Shown here: positions 1 through 12,677 of the stretch, piece after piece | Layout of the letters: every line of letters starts with the position of its first letter | Numbering within the stretch: the stretch's first letter is position 1 | NCBI GenBank assembly: GCA_031255735.1 | Contig: JAIRRY010000009.1 | Coordinates: forward strand, 1-35,124 | Length of the DNA stretch: 35,124 bases | DNA from: Candidatus Nomurabacteria bacterium | Lineage (GTDB): Bacteria > Patescibacteriota > Saccharimonadia > Saccharimonadales > Saccharimonadaceae | Direction: 5' to 3' | Translations under genes and position numbers: made by a program | Notes under the pieces: generated by a model | Told to the model about the DNA's origin: nothing | Seen by the model: the letters and a program-made list of their open reading frames with translations, nothing else | Databases searched by the model: none

Positions 1-31
1 AGTATATTGCAGTATAGATTCATTTTCCTAC

Positions 32-163
32 CGGACTCTGTAGTTCGTTGTGATGACGAGTTTCGCCACCACAACGAACTACGGAGACGTCCGTTAGTTT
101 GGTTATTTGGTTAAACAAAAACCAATAACCTTTTGTTTGCTGACGAGCGTAGGGTGAAAACCC
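32..163 (+). promoter_or_regulatory. Structured 5' leader of the downstream small membrane protein: three successive hairpins before the SD
   Basis: CTCTGTAGTTCGTTGTG (36-52) pairs with CACAACGAACTACGGAG (70-86); GGTTATTtGGTT (101-112) pairs with AACCAATAACC (120-130); GGGT-GAAA-ACCC (152-163); then AGGAGG and ATG at 176. Confidence 0.6.
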
Positions 164-175
164 AGGAGGAAAGAG

Positions 176-604
176 ATGATGGTCATGGTAAAAATCGCTA
201 TTATTATATGTATAATAATAGCGATTGTTATGGCAGCGTTGTATATCCTCTTCTCTGAGGACAGAGATGAGGATTCACCTTTCTATAGGTTGTATCTTCA
301 CAATGTGAGGATACTAGGTTCTCTCATAACCATATGGACAGTATCTCTGTTCACTATGGCCGGAACCATGATAGGGAAGGAGGTGATTTTTGATCTAAAT
401 GGCATCTTAGTACTGGTCGCCATCGTGGGTTGGTTCTTAGCGCTTGTATTCCTTGTCATTGCTAGATACAACGAATACAACGAAGATATGGCAGAAGCGA
501 AGTTTTATGTTGTAATCGCTTGTGCCCTGACATCAGGAATTGCATCATTAATAGCGGTAATTACGCTATTGGTGATATATGTGCAAACCCTACCTCGACT
601 ATAG
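176..604 (+). CDS. Small hydrophobic multi-TM membrane protein, hypothetical (142 aa)
   Basis: ORF with AGGAGG SD; several hydrophobic segments (IAIIICIIIAIVMAALYILF, ILVLVAIVGWFLALVFLVI, VVIACALTSGIASLIAVITLLVIYV). Confidence 0.7.
   Translation: MMVMVKIAIIICIIIAIVMAALYILFSEDRDEDSPFYRLYLHNVRILGSLITIWTVSLFTMAGTMIGKEVIFDLNGILVLVAIVGWFLALVFLVIARYNEYNEDMAEAKFYVVIACALTSGIASLIAVITLLVIYVQTLPRL
193..226. repeat. Near-perfect palindrome inside the CDS (16-bp arms, 2-nt centre)
   Basis: AATCGCTATTATTATA-TG-TATAATAATAGCGATT. Confidence 0.85.
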
Positions 605-819
605 GCGATATATGTGCAAACCCTACCTCGACTATAGGCGAGTAAAACCTATAGAGTTACGGGTCAGCCGACTAATTACGCTGACAGCCTGAGGTGGCTA
701 AAGCCTCACGTTCTAATAACTAGTTCAACGCCCTGACTAGAGCTAATAGCTAGTCAGGGCAACTAACGCCCCACGGTTAAACGTGGGGCGAACTATGGGG
801 AAAGCAAGGCTAAACCTTG
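550..819 (+). other. Array of consecutive hairpins with TAA(A/T)-containing loops; putative structured RNA / 3' UTR
   Basis: AATAGCG-gtaatta-CGCTATT (550-570); CTATAGG-cgagtaaaa-CCTATAG (632-654); GTCAGC-cgactaattac-GCTGAC (663-685); TGAGG-tggctaaag-CCTCA (690-708); GCCCTGACTAG-agctaatag-CTAGTCAGGGC (730-760); CGCCCCACG-gttaaa-CGTGGGGCG (767-790); CAAGG-ctaaa-CCTTG (805-819). Confidence 0.75.
574..639. repeat. Perfect 33-bp tandem direct duplication spanning the stop codon
   Basis: gatatatgtgcaaaccctacctcgactataggc at 574-606 and again at 607-639; the TAG stop (602-604) lies in copy 1. Confidence 0.95.
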
Positions 820-855
820 TGATTCCATATTCTAAAACAATTATTTGTAAAATAC

Positions 856-906
856 CTCTATTTCTCAGTATCTAAGCCTACTATATGGGGAAATAGGGAT
901 TTTTTT
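856..906 (+). terminator. Intrinsic terminator ending the hairpin-array transcript
   Basis: CTCTATTTC (856-864) pairs with GAAATAGGG (90-98 of the 800s) followed by T7 (900-906). Confidence 0.7.
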
Positions 907-1047
907 GATTTAACTCTGATTATACTAAAAGTTTGGTTTAGCTCGCTATTATTGGAATATAGCGAGCTATTGGGTAAGCTGTCTTTTATGGTCGTTTTTA
1001 TGATACAATGAAAGCACTAATTATTTTAACGGAGGAACAAACACAAA

Positions 1048-1611
1048 ATGGTATGGATTATAGTTGTAGTAGTTGTGGTTGTAGTTCTGCTGGCTATTAT
1101 TGTCGGTATTTACAACTCACTTGTCCATCTGAATGTACGGGTTGACGAAGCCTGGAGCGACATCACGGTTCAGCTGAAATATCGTGCCGACCTTATCCCC
1201 AACGTGGTGGAAACGGTTAAGGCTTATGCTAAACACGAGAAAGAAGCTTTCGAGAACGTTACTAAGGCGCGGGCAGGCCTACTTAACCCTGGTGCAAATG
1301 TGCAGGCAGCGGCTCAGGCTGAAAATGCCATGACGAAAGCTTTAAGCGGGCTATTCGCCATTGCCGAAAATTATCCAGATCTCAAAGCTAACCAGAACTT
1401 TGCTGAATTGCAGCGTCAGCTACAAGAGGTTGAGGACAAAATTCAGGCCGCTCGCCGTTTTTACAACGGTGGCGTGAAAGACCTGAACACTAAGGTTAAA
1501 ACATTCCCAAGCAATATTTTTGCTAATATATTGGGCTTTAAGGAGAGAGACTTCTTTGAGGTTGAAGACCGTGCTGCTATTGAAGAAGCGCCAGAAGTCA
1601 AATTTGAATAA
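1048..1611 (+). CDS. lemA: LemA family protein
   Basis: N-terminal TM then [43 protein letters not shown], LemA signature; SD ggagg; followed by htpX. Confidence 0.93.
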   Translation: MVWIIVVVVVVVVLLAIIVGIYNSLVHLNVRVDEAWSDITVQLKYRADLIPNVVETVKAYAKHEKEAFENVTKARAGLLNPGANVQAAAQAENAMTKALSGLFAIAENYPDLKANQNFAELQRQLQEVEDKIQAARRFYNGGVKDLNTKVKTFPSNIFANILGFKERDFFEVEDRAAIEEAPEVKFE

Positions 1612-2482
1612 TGTATTCGGCGGTTTCTGCTAACAAACGCAACACCATCATCTTGATGATGGTGTTTGTTGCGCTAATTGGCGCGATCGGTTGGATATTC
1701 TCATATCTTTATAGCGACATATCAATAGCTTGGTGGACGCTTGGAGTAGCAACATTTTACGCGCTGATTCAATACTTTATGGCTGGCAAGATTGCTGTTG
1801 CTATGACAGACGCTCAGAAGATTGAAAAGCGAAATTGCCCGCGTTTGTGGCATGCGGTAGAAACAATCTCAATCTCGACAGGCTTGCCGATGCCAGAAGT
1901 TTATATCATTGAAGACCCTGCGCCTAACGCCTTTGCTACTGGGCGCGATCCAAAACACGCTATAGTGGCAGCTACCACTGGGCTGGTTGACATGATGGAC
2001 GATAACGAGCTGATGGCAGTGATGGCGCATGAAATGAGCCATATCCAGAATTACGATATTAGGGTGAGTATGATAGTTTTTGGCTTAGTTAGCGCGATAG
2101 GTTTAATTGCTGATATTGGTGTGCGTATTTTGTGGCACGGCGACAGGGATAGTGGAAAAAACCCGATAGCGCTAGTTGTGGGTATTGTGGTATTGATTTT
2201 AGCGCCTCTTATTGCTATGTTTGTACGTTTGGCAGTTAGCCGGCAGCGCGAATACCTGGCGGATAGTTCGGCGGTGTTGATTACGCGCTATCCAGCAGGC
2301 ATGGCGAATGCACTTCGTAAACTTGAAGGAAGCACCCGGCCGATGCGCAAACATAGTACGGCTATGGAGGCGCTGTATATCAATAACCCCAACAAGAAGA
2401 GCTTTATGGGTAATCTATTAAGTACTCACCCACCAATTGAAGACAGAATAAAGAGAATCGAGCAAAATCAGGCAAGGTTTTA

Positions 2483-2483
<1 letters not shown>
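1611..2483 (+). CDS. htpX: M48-family zinc metalloprotease HtpX
   Basis: HEMSH (HExxH) motif, NAFATGRDPKHA, membrane segments, C-terminal STHPPIEDRIKRI. Confidence 0.95.
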
Positions 2484-6556
<4,073 letters not shown>

Positions 6557-6599
6557 CAGATATACAAGTTAGAACATTGCACAAAATGTGCTAAAACTA

Positions 6600-6628
6600 T
6601 TGACTTATTAACACACTTGTGCTATACT
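6600..6628 (+). promoter_or_regulatory. Sigma70-type promoter for a small ORF
   Basis: TTGACT (6600-6605), 17-nt spacer, TATACT (6623-6628). Confidence 0.7.
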
Positions 6629-6697
6629 TGTGGAGAGTTTGAATAAGAAATAAAAAATATTAAAACAAACACGAACTCACGGAGGAACAATAAATAT

Positions 6698-6823
6698 ATG
6701 TTAAAGACATTAGGCGAAGTGTTGAACAACTTCATAAGTAGTAATATAACCACAACAAAAGTGCAGAAATTATCATTTTTAGAGGCAAGGCTTGAGGAGC
6801 TAAAAGATATAGACTTGTCTTAA
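6698..6823 (+). CDS. Small protein (41 aa), hypothetical
   Basis: [43 protein letters not shown] ggagg upstream and a good promoter; absent from the ORF track because of length. Confidence 0.6.
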   Translation: MLKTLGEVLNNFISSNITTTKVQKLSFLEARLEELKDIDLS

Positions 6824-8103
6824 ACCTTGAATGGGCGAGAGAATTCAACTTTAGGTTCGGCGCTTGAAATGCGCATCAGTTCATTGTACTTGGCGACGCG
6901 TTCTGAGCGGCTAAGGCTTCCAGTTTTGATTTGGCCAGCAGCTAAACCAACTGCTAAGTGCGCGATTGTAACATCTTCAGTTTCGCCTGAGCGGTGGCTA
7001 ATGATGGTGGTAAGGCCGTTATCCTTAGCCGTCTTGACCGCCGCGATGGTTTCGCTTAGTGTGCCAATCTGATTGGGCTTAATCAGCACCGAGTTGGCAG
7101 CCTTTTCGTCGACTGCTTTTTGGATAAGCCTTACGTTGGTAACCATAAGGTCGTCGCCCACTAACTGCACTTTGTCGCCTAATTCTTCGTAGAGTTTGCG
7201 CCAACCTGCCCAGTCGCCCTCGGCCAAGCCGTCTTCAATGGAAACTATAGGATATTTTTTCACTAGAGTTTTATACCAATCAACCATGGCGGCGCTGGTT
7301 AAGGTTTTGCCGTCGGCCTTCAGGTGATAACGGCCAGCTTTGTAGAATTCGCTAGCGGCGGCATCTATGGCTAGGCAAATATCTTTACCGAACACGTAAC
7401 CAGCGGCTTCAACAGCTTGCTTTATGAGTTTTAGCGGCCCTTCGTTGCCACCTTTAACATGTGGTGCGTAGCCACCTTCGTCGCCTACGGTGGTTGGGTA
7501 ACCCTTATTTTTGAGAACAGTGCCAAGCTCGTGAAAAACTTCAGCACCCATGCGCACGGCGTCGTTAATCGACTTAGCACTGGTGGGCACTATCATGTAT
7601 TCTTGAATGTCGGTTGCCCAGCCAGCGTGTGCGCCGCCATTTTCGACGTTCATCATCGGCATGGGGATGCTAATTGGTGAAGTTTTAGTGAGGCGGGCAA
7701 TATATTTATAGAACGGTAGGTGATTGGCGCTAGCCGCGGCCTTAGCTGAGGCCAGGCTCACCGCTAAGATGGCGTTAGCCCCTAATTTAGACTTATTGTC
7801 AGTGCCGTCTAGGTTGAGGAGAGTAGAGTCGATAGCGGCTTGGTCGTTAGCTTCTTTACCTTTTAGAGCTTTATAAATCTTATCGTTGATGTGCGCTATG
7901 ACCTTAGTAACACCTTTGCCGCCGTAAGCTTTGAGGCCGTCGCGCAGTTCTAGCGCTTCGCCGTTACCAGTGCTTGCGCCACTTGGCACAGCAGCGCGGC
8001 CTACCGAACCGTTTTCAAGTGCCACGTCGCACTCTACTGTTGGGTTGCCCCTACTATCTAAAATTTGCCTTGCTACGATATTCTTAATACTAAACCCACT
8101 CAT
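6820..8103 (-). CDS. eno: Enolase
   Basis: [50 protein letters not shown]. Confidence 0.98.
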   Translation of the reverse strand: MSGFSIKNIVARQILDSRGNPTVECDVALENGSVGRAAVPSGASTGNGEALELRDGLKAYGGKGVTKVIAHINDKIYKALKGKEANDQAAIDSTLLNLDGTDNKSKLGANAILAVSLASAKAAASANHLPFYKYIARLTKTSPISIPMPMMNVENGGAHAGWATDIQEYMIVPTSAKSINDAVRMGAEVFHELGTVLKNKGYPTTVGDEGGYAPHVKGGNEGPLKLIKQAVEAAGYVFGKDICLAIDAAASEFYKAGRYHLKADGKTLTSAAMVDWYKTLVKKYPIVSIEDGLAEGDWAGWRKLYEELGDKVQLVGDDLMVTNVRLIQKAVDEKAANSVLIKPNQIGTLSETIAAVKTAKDNGLTTIISHRSGETEDVTIAHLAVGLAAGQIKTGSLSRSERVAKYNELMRISSAEPKVEFSRPFKV

Positions 8104-8137
8104 AATGTTAATGATTATAGCACTGTGCCGCGCAAAA

Positions 8138-8164
8138 AATAAGACCCTGTGAGAGGGCCTTATT
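8138..8164 (-). terminator. Hairpin terminator, possibly bidirectional, downstream of the RRM gene
   Basis: AATAAGaCCCT-gtgag-AGGGcCTTATT. Confidence 0.65.
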
Positions 8165-8183
8165 TTAAATATGGTGTTGTAGC

Positions 8184-8513
8184 TTAGCGATACGAACGGC
8201 GGAAAGTGTTGCCGTTGCCACCGCGACCACCACCAAAGCTACGACCGCCACGGTTGCCGCCCTCGCCTTTTGGCTGGGCAAGGCTAACGGTGATTTCGCG
8301 GCCATCAAGCGACTTGCCGTTAAGCTCGTCAATAGCTTTTTGGTTGTTTTCGCTATCTTCGTATTCTACGAAGCCAAAGCCACGGCTACGGCCGCTATCG
8401 CGGTCGGTAATAACGCGGGCGCTTTTAACTTCGCCGACACTCTCGAAGAAAGCCTTCAAGGAATCATCGGTGGTGTCATACGAAAGACTACCTATAAACA
8501 GATTTTGTTGCAT
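8184..8513 (-). CDS. RNA-binding protein with one RRM and a Gly/Arg-rich tail
   Basis: NLFIGSLSY (RNP2) and RGFGFVEY (RNP1); [15 protein letters not shown] tail. Confidence 0.95.
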   Translation of the reverse strand: MQQNLFIGSLSYDTTDDSLKAFFESVGEVKSARVITDRDSGRSRGFGFVEYEDSENNQKAIDELNGKSLDGREITVSLAQPKGEGGNRGGRSFGGGRGGNGNTFRRSYR

Positions 8514-8648
8514 ATTTACCTCTTATAAATATAACGTCAGATCGACCAATCACGTTTATTTATAAGGCGCACAAACAAGTTGTTGCTTACTATCGAACGT
8601 AAACTTCTGAACATTCGTCATTATAACACGAAAAGTGGTTTTTAGGCT

Positions 8649-8904
8649 TGTAAAATAAAAACCTGACTGATATTATAACCATAAGCTGGTACGCTTCACG
8701 GGGTTCCGACACAGTTTTGTGTAGGACGCGTGTGGAGACAGAAACAAAAACAGCGGATTAAAACAAACCAATGTGCCCCAGGGTGGGCGCGTAACAGCAT
8801 GTGTGAGCAAGCGGAATCGAGGCCGCTTGTTTGCTTCTATGGGCGATTGCGCTTATGTTCTGTGAGTGATAAAATGGCCTGAGATAGCTATATAGGAGAT
8901 AGAG
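8649..8904 (+). ncRNA. Candidate structured leader or small RNA upstream of the DUF308 gene
   Basis: TTGTAA-N17-TATTAT promoter-like; CAAGCGG-aatcgagg-CCGCTTG and ACACA-gttt-TGTGT hairpins; no ORF on the track. Not matched to a known family. Confidence 0.3.
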
Positions 8905-9546
8905 ATGAGAAAACTTATCAAGAATTATATTGAAAGTTATTGGTGGTACTTTTTCTTGCAGTCGGTTATAGCCATTGCATTTGGCGTTTTCGCATTAACA
9001 ACGCCAATCCGTGTTCTAAGCACGATTGTGTTTGTGGCCGCTGGCGCTTTGGTGCTGATGGGGCTAGTTGGGGTTATTCGCATGATCCACGATTATACGC
9101 GTAGGCCGCATCGCCGTTGGGGTGATAGTTTGATAATCGCTTTAGTAGAATTGGCGGTTGGCGGTTATTTTCTGCTTAATATCGACGCTGGTTTTCAGGT
9201 GTCGGCTATCGTGTTTGGCACCATAGTTTTGGTGCGTGGCGCTTTCGACCTTATTGTGGCGTTATTTAATATTAAAGACCCAATCGATAAATTCTTCTGG
9301 ATTGTGGCTGGTATAGCAGGTGTGATTTTAGGGCTGGTTATACTAAACCATCCGGGTGAGGCTAGTATAACGATGATCTGGCTGTTTGGTCTTTATATTT
9401 TGGTGTTTGGCGTGTCGAACCTGTTCTACTCTGTGCATATTCGTTCAAAACTAGCGACTATTCCTGCGCCTAAGGTGACGGTGACGAAAAAGGCTTCAAC
9501 GAAAAAGTCTTCAGTAAAGAAGAAGGCTACCGTCAAAAATAAATAA
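8905..9546 (+). CDS. DUF308/HdeD-like multi-TM membrane protein with Lys-rich tail
   Basis: Repeated paired TM segments (FGVFALTTPIRVLSTIVFVAAGALVLMGLVG; GVILGLVILNHPGEASITMIWLFGLYILVFGVSNL). Confidence 0.8.
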   Translation: MRKLIKNYIESYWWYFFLQSVIAIAFGVFALTTPIRVLSTIVFVAAGALVLMGLVGVIRMIHDYTRRPHRRWGDSLIIALVELAVGGYFLLNIDAGFQVSAIVFGTIVLVRGAFDLIVALFNIKDPIDKFFWIVAGIAGVILGLVILNHPGEASITMIWLFGLYILVFGVSNLFYSVHIRSKLATIPAPKVTVTKKASTKKSSVKKKATVKNK

Positions 9547-10844
9547 TGTTTAAAAAATATATTCAAAATAAACTAGAAAAGTACGTTCGGCGCTATTTTG
9601 AAGTTCATCCAGAAATCAAGCTAGTTGTTGTGGCGGGTTCGGTGGGGAAAACTAGCACTAAGGCGGCCATAGCAGAGGTGTTAGCGCAACAATACCGTGT
9701 GCGCATGAATTTAAGTAATCTCAATACCGAAATTGGTGCGCCGATGGCGATTTTAGGCATAGATATGCCCGAAAACATTCGTAGTTTTTGGGCTTGGAGG
9801 CGAGTTTTTAAGGTTGCCAGAAGGCGCATCAAAGCACCAACCGACGTTGACGTGATTGTACAAGAACTAGGAGCCGATAAGCCTGGAGATATCGCAGCTT
9901 TTGCGCAATATCTGCGCCCGTATCTCGCAGTTGTTACGGCTGTTACGCCTGAGCACATGGCGAATTTTGGCACCATAGAGGCCGTAGCGCAAGAAGAAAT
10001 TACAGTAGCGAACATTGCTAGAACAGCTGTAGTAAGTCGAGACGATGTAGACGGCGAACATTTTGCGAACTATCTAACTAATCCAAACATCTTCACTTAC
10101 GGTAGTACTGATGCGGCAGAGTATAGCTTTGTGATTGATGATTTTGATATCAAAACTGGTTACAAAGGTAGTTTCAAGACTCCAAACGGCGAGATACCAG
10201 CGGAGCTACATGTGCTAGGCGAGCATACTATTCGCCCAATTACGTCAGCAGTGGCGGTGGGCACCATTATGCAAGTTAAGCCCAGTAAAATTGAGGTAGG
10301 CGTTAAGCAAATTCGCCCGGTGCCTGGCCGTATGGATGTTTTGAAGGGTTTAAATGATACGACAATAATTGATGATAGCTATAATTCTAGCCCAGCCGCC
10401 GTAGCAGCGGCGCTACATACACTTTATACCGTGCTATCACCTGCGCGAATTGTAGTTTTTGGTGATATGAATGAGCTCGGGCAATCTTCCGCGGTAGAGC
10501 ATCAGGCTGTTGGTAAAATGTGCGATCCAAACCTATTGTCGTGGGTGGTAACAGTTGGGCGAGAAAGCGCCAACTATCTTGCTCCTGTAGCTAGGCAAAA
10601 CGGTTGCCAGGTGAAAAGTTTTACTAACGCCCTGCAGGCTGGAGCTTTCGTGCATAAAGTGTTAGAGCCTGGCGCAGTAGTGTTATTTAAAGGCTCGCAG
10701 AGCGGCATATTTTTAGAAGAGGCTATAAAGATTATTCTCCACAGCACTGAGGAAGAGCGCGACTTAGTGCGCCAAACGCCACAGTGGTTACAAATTAAGA
10801 AAGATTTCTTTGAAAGTTTTGAACCCGAAGCTCCTGAAGATTAG
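9546..10844 (+). CDS. murF: Mur ligase family protein, MurF-like
   Basis: GSVGKTSTKAAIAEVL ATP-binding motif, NLNTEIGAP, DDSYNSSPAAVAAAL, VFGDMNELG. Confidence 0.85.
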   Translation: MFKKYIQNKLEKYVRRYFEVHPEIKLVVVAGSVGKTSTKAAIAEVLAQQYRVRMNLSNLNTEIGAPMAILGIDMPENIRSFWAWRRVFKVARRRIKAPTDVDVIVQELGADKPGDIAAFAQYLRPYLAVVTAVTPEHMANFGTIEAVAQEEITVANIARTAVVSRDDVDGEHFANYLTNPNIFTYGSTDAAEYSFVIDDFDIKTGYKGSFKTPNGEIPAELHVLGEHTIRPITSAVAVGTIMQVKPSKIEVGVKQIRPVPGRMDVLKGLNDTTIIDDSYNSSPAAVAAALHTLYTVLSPARIVVFGDMNELGQSSAVEHQAVGKMCDPNLLSWVVTVGRESANYLAPVARQNGCQVKSFTNALQAGAFVHKVLEPGAVVLFKGSQSGIFLEEAIKIILHSTEEERDLVRQTPQWLQIKKDFFESFEPEAPED

Positions 10845-10938
10845 CTGAGCGAAATGTTTTACTAAAACGGTTTATTGAATTACTATCCGGAATCGCCTAT
10901 ACTTAGTTTAAGTAAACTATTAACCTGGGTAAAATAAT

Positions 10939-12609
10939 ATGAGTCATCACCATAAAAAACACACTATTGACGGTTCTAATGACGGCGGCAATGTTGCACC
11001 CGAGCCAAACAACACTAAGCCTGTTCAGCAAACTGATGTGCAAGTAGCTGAAGGCGCAGTGCTAGCTACAGAGCCAGCTATGCCGACTATTGAGCAAACC
11101 GCCCCTTTAGAAAATCAACCAATAATTGGTAAACCGCTAAAGAATAAAAAGAAACTCAGGCTGATTATTGGTATTGTAGCGGCTGTTTTGGTGCTAGTGC
11201 TCGGCACGGCGTCTGCGCTAGTTTATGCTCTGTGGTATCAAAACCCAGAGAGAGTTGTACTCGACGCCGTAGTACATGCTATTAAGGCTGACGCGGTGCA
11301 GGTAACAGGCGAGTTTTCGCTAAAAAACAGTGGGGAAGATAATTCATCTGGTATTAAGAGTGCAAAACTAAAGATTACCGAAAAGAGCAACATTGCCACT
11401 TACGACATGAACGCCGAGCTTGCTGTAGATATTGATAGCGATTACTATAGTGGTTCGATAATCTTGAAGAGTAGTGTTATCGTGTCTGAAGAGGGTGATA
11501 TTTACGTTAAGGCCGACGGTATCAACGAGGCTATCGACGTTTATATGAAAAGTTTTAAACAAACTGCATCTGAGTATTTTAGTGAAGAGCAAGTTGAAGC
11601 GCATATTACTACTTACCGTGAGCCTCTCGAGAAGTTCACCGACAAAATTGATGGGCAATGGTGGAAAATATCAGTGAAAGAACTAAGTAAAGATAATGAA
11701 GAGTACGCCAATATACAAGAATGTGTGATGAAAGTTGCGAAGAAACTCGAAACGGATTCTAATATGCGCGCTGAGGTAGCGAGTGTATATGGCGATCATA
11801 AGTTTATAACTATCAAGAAAGAACTAGGTGAAAAAGATGGTAATTATGGTTTTGAGATTGAGGGCGACAGCAAAGAGGCTAATAAGTTTATAAAAGGCCT
11901 GAAGAAAACTTCGGTATATAAAGAGCTCAATAAATGCAACGAATTGTTCGAGATTGATGACGATTTAGATTACGAGGATAGCAAAAGCGCCGTAGAGAGC
12001 ACCTTTAAAGTAACGGTTGAGATGTGGGTAAGTAAGCTCGCCCACGAAATCGTAGAGATTAAAGTTAAGGGTAGCCACAAATCTGATGTTTACCAAGATT
12101 TTTCAAGTGAATATTCGGCCACATTTAAGCCCATATTTAATCAGAAGTCGGAAATTAAAGCTCCGAGCGGCGCAAAGTCGATCACCACTGGTACTGATTA
12201 TGACTCACTATCTAGCCATCAACGCGACACGCAGCGCAAAAATGATTTGAGCCGCGTACAAGCTGCAATTAATTTGCATCAGTCTAATAATCGTGGCAAA
12301 TTACCAGAGCCTGGTGGTCTGGGAGTTTTTTCAAGCTGCACTGCTGCCTCGTCAGGGAGCTTTGCCGCCAATTATTTGCTAGTTGCTGGTGACTCTTTTT
12401 GCGACCCAGATGGCAGTGTTTACATTTTCAATGATATTTCTAGCCCAAGTGAATACCACGCACCAGCAACGTTTAACCATATGGTTTATTTCGTGCGAGG
12501 TGCAAAATGCGCAGGCGACGGTGAAACAGTTATCGCAACTAGTGGTAATAATAAGATATCTATAATTTACAGGCTTGAAAACAATAGCATTTATTGTTTG
12601 AATAACTAG
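10939..12609 (+). CDS. Membrane-anchored extracytoplasmic protein with a C-terminal pseudopilin-like segment
   Basis: TM LRLIIGIVAAVLVLVLGTASALVYALW; C-terminal QRDTQRKNDLSRVQAAINLHQSNNRGKLP resembles the pilin/pseudopilin post-helix segment. Confidence 0.7.
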   Translation: MSHHHKKHTIDGSNDGGNVAPEPNNTKPVQQTDVQVAEGAVLATEPAMPTIEQTAPLENQPIIGKPLKNKKKLRLIIGIVAAVLVLVLGTASALVYALWYQNPERVVLDAVVHAIKADAVQVTGEFSLKNSGEDNSSGIKSAKLKITEKSNIATYDMNAELAVDIDSDYYSGSIILKSSVIVSEEGDIYVKADGINEAIDVYMKSFKQTASEYFSEEQVEAHITTYREPLEKFTDKIDGQWWKISVKELSKDNEEYANIQECVMKVAKKLETDSNMRAEVASVYGDHKFITIKKELGEKDGNYGFEIEGDSKEANKFIKGLKKTSVYKELNKCNELFEIDDDLDYEDSKSAVESTFKVTVEMWVSKLAHEIVEIKVKGSHKSDVYQDFSSEYSATFKPIFNQKSEIKAPSGAKSITTGTDYDSLSSHQRDTQRKNDLSRVQAAINLHQSNNRGKLPEPGGLGVFSSCTAASSGSFAANYLLVAGDSFCDPDGSVYIFNDISSPSEYHAPATFNHMVYFVRGAKCAGDGETVIATSGNNKISIIYRLENNSIYCLNN

Positions 12610-12619
12610 CAGATAACTA

Positions 12620-12651
12620 GAGCGTGGGCTAAGTTAGTTCACGCTCTTTTT
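12620..12651 (+). terminator. Intrinsic terminator
   Basis: GAGCGTG-ggctaagttagtt-CACGCTC followed by T5. Confidence 0.85.
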
Positions 12652-12677
12652 ATATCCTATGATAGAATGGATGAGAT

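Noticed and set aside
550-819. Integron attC or REP/IS200-type interpretation of the hairpin array
   Set aside because: No integrase or TnpA-like gene in the window and stem sequences are not repeated; left as an open possibility only.
8690-8890. 6S RNA, SRP RNA, tmRNA or RNase P RNA in the 8.7-8.9 kb gap
   Set aside because: None of the hallmark sequences I know for these families is present; kept only as an unclassified candidate.
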